Shown here piece by piece: positions 59,625 through 64,000 of a stretch of 64,000 nucleotides of DNA; positions within the stretch are counted from its first letter, which is position 1; every line of letters starts with the position of its first letter. Below the pieces are notes generated by a model that was not told the origin of the DNA, did no database searches, and saw only the letters and a program-made list of their open reading frames with translations. Location of the stretch: positions 19,235 through 83,234 of the forward strand of contig CALXMT010000006.1 in NCBI GenBank assembly GCA_944389545.1. Reading direction: 5' to 3'. Made by a program: the position numbers and the translations under genes. This stretch comes from an uncultured Kiritimatiellota bacterium. Its GTDB lineage: Bacteria; Verrucomicrobiota; Kiritimatiellia; RFP12; DVOR01.

Positions 59625-61943
59625 ATGGAAGACGTTAAGAAAACAACGCTGTGGGACGTATTGGCGGACAAACGAATCGTTGTCCCTGTGATTCAGCGCG
59701 ACTACGCGCAGGGGCGAGAGTCGCAGTTCGCAAAGAATGTGCGCGAATGCTTCGTTGAACGCTTGTATGAGGCCGTTCGGGAGGAAAACGGAAATCCGCT
59801 GTGCATGGACTTCGTCTACTTCGAGAAAGACGGAGATAAGCTGATTCCGGTGGATGGGCAACAACGCTTGACCACGTTGTGGCTCTTTCATGTGTATCAC
59901 CTGACCAAGGCGGACAAGAAGGAGAACAAGGAGGAGGACAAGGAAATCACGAAGCGCCTTAAAAAGTTCAGTTACGAGGTTCGCCAAACCTCCAAGGCCT
60001 TTTGTAAGAAACTTGTCGAGAGAAGGCATAACTGGTATGACGAGCTTACGGAAAACGATACACGTACTTGCAAGGAGACGATTTGTAATCAGCCGTGGTT
60101 CTTTACCGCTTGGCGGCGTGATCCCACTATCATGGGCATGATTCGGATGTTGGACACGATTCATGCGAAGGACGATGGAACGAAATTGGTCCCCAAATGG
60201 TGGGAAAAGGGACTAAAGGGACCCTTGACCTTCCTGGACTACACCACGCAGGAGAAGGATCTTTACTGCAAGATGAATGCCCGCGGCAAGCTACTTACGC
60301 CTTTTGAGAACCTCAAGGCCGCCATTGATGAAAGGGCTCCTGATGATAGTACCTGGAAAAGTGCTGTCGATGGGACGTGGCTCAACAAGGTGTGGGAGAT
60401 TGTGGGCAATAAGGGATGCGATCGGGCGATGTTCCGATTGACGTTGACCTTACTCTTACTTCACTATATCGAGCGAGATGATGAAACGGCGACAGAAAAA
60501 GCCTCTGTCATTGATAATGTCCGAGAGACCATAAAGGATTCAGACGTGGCGCTTCCCGCAGAAGATTGGGAGCGACTCATGGAAGGAAAGCCTATTCAAT
60601 TTCTGAAAGAAGGTTTTTCGTGGCTTGTTTGTGTGCCTTCTGAACAAGAGGATGGAAAAGCGAGAAAATCGTGGTATCCAGAGGACATTAATACTTGGTG
60701 GTATCCGATATGGGAGTCGGAACGTCAAGACCCAAGTGAGAATGTGTTGCTTACGGCCTTAGCAAATGAATCGACCGGAAGCGACCCGCTTTCGTACGAA
60801 GGAGAATGCTTGGCGTATGCGTATATCTTGGCAAAATCTGAGCCTGCCAAATTAAAATCGAAGATTGAGCCGAGAGATTGGTGGCGAATCATCCATAATA
60901 TCCTTGAAAACACCGCCATCTCGTCAGCAAATCTGGATAGCGTGATAAAGTTGATTCATTCACTGGCCGAGGCAGAGGATCTTGTAACTGCCTTGGAGAA
61001 TACCTCGGTGGCGAAAGAACAGTGCAAGGAAGAGGCAGAAAAACTGAAACTTCTGAGCGAGGAGGATGAAAACTGGCGTGATTCCATCGAGAAAGCAGAG
61101 GCTTTGCCGTGGCAAAAGGGACGGATTAACTTCCTTTTGTGCCAGTGCAACGAAGGTATAGAAGACAATCCAAGCGATAAATTGGATAAGTTTAACGATG
61201 TTTTGGACCATTTCTTAAAAAGGTTTAAGGATGAAGAGTCGCGTCTCGCGTGGATTAACCAAATTTGGAATCGCGTGGAGACGTATTGTCGAAATAATAA
61301 TGAGAACACGAACAATCGCTTCTTTGTCCCACGCTATATCTGCCGAGAGAATGAATGGAGTGAGCTTAAGCGCTTCCTTTATTGGAAAGAGTGGAACAAT
61401 TGGCAGAGACCGCTCCTTTATAAGGGCATCCCTTTGAAAAATGAAAACGATAAACCTGTAGTAATGGATCCTGTACCATTGAAGTGGCTTTCCAGGTTGA
61501 AAACGGTTCTGGTTTATTATAACCAACATCCGGATCCGAAAAATAAGATTCCGACAGATTCAAATCTCGCCAATAGATTGGGTTCTCTTCAGCGGTATAA
61601 AGACAATGAGTTCATTTATCTCTTTGTCAATGACAATATCACTAATGCCATTTGCTTGGATGATATTGTTGATTGGTGGTTTAAGCTGTATAAAGAGCAT
61701 AAAGATTGGAACTGGAGGTGGCTTACTGCAGATCATGGCACTTGGATCTCGACTACAGGGGATGTTGGAGGAGGCAAGCATACATTTGCGCTCATCCAAC
61801 GTGGGGAAGAGTCGCGTATCCAACTAGTTGATGAAGGAAACTCTTCAGAGGAGAAACTGCTCAAGGACACTTCTCCCGAAGAGGTCATCAAGGGTATGAA
61901 GAAACTCGTAGAGGAGGTATTCCCTCAGAAAAAGAAGGTCTAA
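59625..61943 (+). CDS. Second DUF262 protein of the pair
   Basis: The 772-residue protein also has DUF262 motifs VPVIQRDYAQGR (20-31) and PVDGQQRLTTLWLFHVYHL (75-93), plus the family's later YCKMNARGKLLTPFENLKAAID. The C-terminal ~350 residues (ending VFPQKKKV) are of unknown fold, with no clear HNH motif, so its nuclease part may be lost or different. AAGGAGGAG gives a strong ribosome-binding site. The AT-rich codon use matches the first gene and contrasts with the rest of the window, indicating joint transfer. Two-gene DUF262 sets are known defence loci; this one would be a candidate of that sort. Confidence 0.85.
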   Translation: MEDVKKTTLWDVLADKRIVVPVIQRDYAQGRESQFAKNVRECFVERLYEAVREENGNPLCMDFVYFEKDGDKLIPVDGQQRLTTLWLFHVYHLTKADKKENKEEDKEITKRLKKFSYEVRQTSKAFCKKLVERRHNWYDELTENDTRTCKETICNQPWFFTAWRRDPTIMGMIRMLDTIHAKDDGTKLVPKWWEKGLKGPLTFLDYTTQEKDLYCKMNARGKLLTPFENLKAAIDERAPDDSTWKSAVDGTWLNKVWEIVGNKGCDRAMFRLTLTLLLLHYIERDDETATEKASVIDNVRETIKDSDVALPAEDWERLMEGKPIQFLKEGFSWLVCVPSEQEDGKARKSWYPEDINTWWYPIWESERQDPSENVLLTALANESTGSDPLSYEGECLAYAYILAKSEPAKLKSKIEPRDWWRIIHNILENTAISSANLDSVIKLIHSLAEAEDLVTALENTSVAKEQCKEEAEKLKLLSEEDENWRDSIEKAEALPWQKGRINFLLCQCNEGIEDNPSDKLDKFNDVLDHFLKRFKDEESRLAWINQIWNRVETYCRNNNENTNNRFFVPRYICRENEWSELKRFLYWKEWNNWQRPLLYKGIPLKNENDKPVVMDPVPLKWLSRLKTVLVYYNQHPDPKNKIPTDSNLANRLGSLQRYKDNEFIYLFVNDNITNAICLDDIVDWWFKLYKEHKDWNWRWLTADHGTWISTTGDVGGGKHTFALIQRGEESRIQLVDEGNSSEEKLLKDTSPEEVIKGMKKLVEEVFPQKKKV

Positions 61944-61959
61944 CACAGAAGGACAGAGA

Positions 61960-62125
61960 AGAAAATGGCCTCATAGGCTCCGGGTCGGACGTGTGCCTTG
62001 CGCGTACGCACGGCCCGCTCCTTGGGGCGACTTCTTTGTGTCCTTTGTGGTGAAAACACATTGGCAGTCCTGCCGGCGGCAGCCGGCCCCAAATCTGCCA
62101 AAATCTGCGAAATCAGCGTTTTCAT
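61960..62125. repeat. Intergenic repeat fragments
   Basis: GTGTGCCTTGCGCGTACGCAC module (also near 10550 and 20108), AAGTGTCCTTTGTGG 9-mers on the minus strand, GGCAGTCCTGCCGGC hairpin with AAATCTGC repeats. Confidence 0.7.
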
Positions 62126-62169
62126 CACTTAGTGTTTCTATCATTCAATCGCATCTGTAGGAGTCAACG

Positions 62170-63579
62170 ATGCAACATTGGTTTTATGACCAACCCAACA
62201 CTGAGCCCGAGACGTGGGGCGACCCCGCCACAGGGATTCAGTGGGCTTATTTCAGTGCTTCAGACGGAGTCACAATCAGCGGCGTTTCCAACGCGTCCGA
62301 GCATCTCACGCTCCCTTCGGCCATCAATGGCCGCCGCGTGACGGCAATCGGGGCCCATGCGTTTTTGGGGTGTGTCGGCCTGACCTCGGTAACGATTCCG
62401 GACAGTGTGAGGAAAATCGGGTGCAGTGCGTTTACGGATTGCTCCAGCCTAAAATCAGTGGCAATCCCAGAAGGTGTGACGGAAGTCGAGGCCGGCGTTT
62501 TCATTGGGTGCACGAGCTTGACCTCGGTGACACTCCCGGCGAGTGTGACTGCGATTTGGAACGGTGCGTTTTATGGGTGCAGCGGTCTGACCGCGGTGAC
62601 AATCCCAGAGGGCGTGACGATAATTGGGGAACGTGCTTTTGAGGGATGCAGCAGGTTGACTTCGATAACCATCCCGGATAGTGTGACGATAATCGCATCC
62701 AACGCATTTAGCGGGTGCAGGAGTCTGGTCTCGGCAAGACTCCCAAACCGTGTGACGGCGCTCGGGAGCTGTGTGTTTGAGGGGTGTAGCAGTCTGAGCA
62801 CGGTGACCCTTCCGGCCAGCGTGAAGAGCATCGGTTTGGGCGTGTTTACAGGATGTGGCGCGGTGTTTGTCGAAGAGGGAAATCCTGCTTACAGGTCCAC
62901 TCCGGAAGGTGTATTGATGTCCGCAGATGGAGGTGAATTGCTTCATGTTCCCATCTCGACTGTCGCCTATACAATCCCGGAGGGCGTGGCGACGATTGGC
63001 GCGTTCGCGTTTGCCGGTTGCGCTGGATTGACCGCTGTGATGATTCCAGACAGCGTGAAGCGTATCGGCCCCGGTGTGTTTGAGGGTTGCGCGCGTCTGA
63101 CCTCGGTGAATATCCCTGCCGGCGTGACGGAAATCACGGGTGGTGTGTTTAGCGGATGTGTCAACCTGACATCGGTGGCGATCCCGGACGGGGTGACGGC
63201 AATTTACAATGGCGCGTTTAACGGTTGCGCAAAGCTGACCTCGGTGAGAATCCCAGAAGGTGTGACGATAATCGGGGAGTGTGCGTTTAGCGGGTGTGCC
63301 AGATTGGCCTCGGGGAGGCTCCCGGACAACTTGACGGAACTTGGGGACAAGGCGTTTGAGTGTTGCTCCGGCTTGACCTCGGTGAGAATCCCTCCCGGCG
63401 TGACGGAAATCGGCTACCGCGCGTTTGGTGACTGTGAGAAGTTGCAACACGCCTATATTCTCAACCAAGCGTGCGAGATCCATCCAGAGGCCTTTGAGGA
63501 TAGTCCCATCGAGATTGTCTTTGGTCCCCCGCCTGAAGACGCAGCCCCGGCTGAAGCTTCTTTTGGAGCCTCCAAGTGA
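62170..63579 (+). CDS. BspA-type leucine-rich repeat protein (long)
   Basis: The 469-residue protein starts MQHWFYDQPNTEPETWGDPATGIQW, an N-terminal cap like that of the short LRR protein, then about 15 LRR_5 units with the 23-residue pattern I(P)xxVTxIGxxAFxGCxxLTSV, for example HAFLGCVGLTSVTIPDSV and GVFEGCARLTSVNIPAGV. A short non-repeat insertion sits near residues 238-270. There is no signal peptide or anchor. AGGAG lies 7 bases upstream. High nucleotide similarity between units (CTGACCTCGGTGA and variants) suggests recent unit expansion. LRR_5 proteins bind proteins or glycans. Confidence 0.9.
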   Translation: MQHWFYDQPNTEPETWGDPATGIQWAYFSASDGVTISGVSNASEHLTLPSAINGRRVTAIGAHAFLGCVGLTSVTIPDSVRKIGCSAFTDCSSLKSVAIPEGVTEVEAGVFIGCTSLTSVTLPASVTAIWNGAFYGCSGLTAVTIPEGVTIIGERAFEGCSRLTSITIPDSVTIIASNAFSGCRSLVSARLPNRVTALGSCVFEGCSSLSTVTLPASVKSIGLGVFTGCGAVFVEEGNPAYRSTPEGVLMSADGGELLHVPISTVAYTIPEGVATIGAFAFAGCAGLTAVMIPDSVKRIGPGVFEGCARLTSVNIPAGVTEITGGVFSGCVNLTSVAIPDGVTAIYNGAFNGCAKLTSVRIPEGVTIIGECAFSGCARLASGRLPDNLTELGDKAFECCSGLTSVRIPPGVTEIGYRAFGDCEKLQHAYILNQACEIHPEAFEDSPIEIVFGPPPEDAAPAEASFGASK

Positions 63580-63582
63580 CAC

Positions 63583-63840
63583 AATAGGACGCATAGGACC
63601 TATAGGACTACGAGGACGCGTGCCCATTCCTAACAACACACTGGCAGTCCTGCCGGCGGTAGCCGGCCCCAAATCTGCTTTAATCTGCGGGATCTGCGGT
63701 TCCTCATTCTGGCAGCCTTCTCTGTGAACCTCTGTGAAGGCCTCTGTGGACCTTTGTGATCTCCCTTTTTCGGGTTTTTGGGAGGTGCGAGATTGTGGGG
63801 TGGGGTGCTCGTAAGGAGAGTGTAAAGCTTCTGGATGTTG
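63583..63840. repeat. Intergenic repeats after the long LRR gene
   Basis: Short 9-bp ATAGGACNN array (63583-63617), the GCCGGCGGTAGCCGGC hairpin on the minus strand beside CTGGCAGTCCT, AATCTGCGG repeats, CTCTGTGAACC/CTTTGTGATCT repeats. Confidence 0.7.
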
Positions 63841-63887
63841 AAATATCAATGGTTTATCGAGGTCTGAAAATTTCTTGAAAAAAGTGC

Positions 63888-63918
63888 TTGCGTTTTGGGC
63901 GGGATTGTGGGATTATAT
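63888..63918 (+). promoter_or_regulatory. Probable rRNA operon promoter
   Basis: AAAAAAGTGCTTGCG at 63879-63892 includes TTGCGT (63888-63893); GATTATATAT at 63911-63920 supplies the -10 (17-19 bp spacing depending on register). The upstream A-rich stretch could act as an UP element. Confidence 0.6.
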
Positions 63919-63939
63919 ATCTCGTTTTCGCGACACCAA

Positions 63940-64000
63940 CGGCGCTTGCCGCTAACGAAACGGAAACATCTGATCTTTGAGAATTGAATATCGCTCTATG
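63940..64000 (+). other. rRNA leader with boxA-like sequence
   Basis: TGATCTTTGAGAATTGAAT at 63971-63989 closely resembles the boxA-type leader (TGxTCTTTGAxAA) that precedes 16S genes. The window ends before any 16S sequence can be checked. Confidence 0.5.

Overview
The window is a GC-rich chromosomal segment of a Gram-negative, fermentative anaerobe. Lipid A acyltransferase, ExbB/ExbD and lipoproteins show an outer membrane; HydG (an [FeFe]-hydrogenase maturase) and acetate kinase point to anaerobic fermentation. An ExbB with its own N-terminal signal peptide, sitting behind TPR-rich secreted proteins, together with BspA-type leucine-rich repeats and a kelch-symporter fusion, suggests a PVC-group bacterium (Verrucomicrobiota/Kiritimatiellota/Lentisphaerota-like), probably host-associated. 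That placement is inference; no 16S gene is inside the window, although the last ~110 bases look like the promoter and leader of an rRNA operon.

Layout. 1-2950: ribosomal/GTPase block (rplU, rpmA, obgE, rpmB, rpsL, rpsG). 3000-5900: repeats, a zinc-ribbon membrane protein, tRNA-Gly and tRNA-Val, a PepSY protein. 6460-9900: rplM-rpsI and a DEAD-box helicase. 11030-19066: a six-gene envelope operon of two secreted TPR proteins, ExbB, two ExbD and a TonB-like protein fused to an alpha/alpha-toroid (squalene-cyclase-like) domain. 20515-23050: hydG, a C4 zinc-ribbon protein and RNase P RNA. 23725-36151 (minus): NAD(P)HX repair enzyme, then a long apparent operon of SDR, kelch-Na+ symporter fusion, a secreted protein, two tandem GT8-GT2 pairs (the last GT2 fused to an SGNH-like domain) and a pyruvyl-transferase-like protein. 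36929-43931 (plus): ackA, GT4, tadA, a solute-binding protein and a ParC-like topoisomerase subunit, tightly packed. 44808-54693 (mostly minus): ilvC, a DUF362 protein, LpxL-like acyltransferase plus HNH nuclease, tRNA-Thr, a GH2 glycosidase preceded by a tiny leader ORF, a lipoprotein of GxQxGxxN repeats and a HAD phosphatase. 55431-63579: accessory island with two BspA-like LRR proteins flanking a small unknown gene, a truncated DnaE-like protein that lacks the catalytic DxD segment, and a lower-GC pair of DUF262 (GmrSD-like) proteins.

The most unusual feature is the non-coding DNA. Nearly every gap over 300 bases is a mosaic of the same short modules, in both orientations: 7-, 8- and 9-bp simple repeats, TATA-centred palindromes spaced at 22-23 bp, a foldback/MITE family with terminal inverted repeats, and several hairpin modules whose flanks are constant while BOTH arms of the stem change together from copy to copy. 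Such paired stem replacement points either to selection for structure or to arm-to-arm copying by template switching. Promoters are well conserved (TTGAC/TTGC, 17-18 bp, TAYNNT), and several minus-strand genes place the TATACT box exactly 6 bp before the ATG, suggesting leaderless mRNAs.
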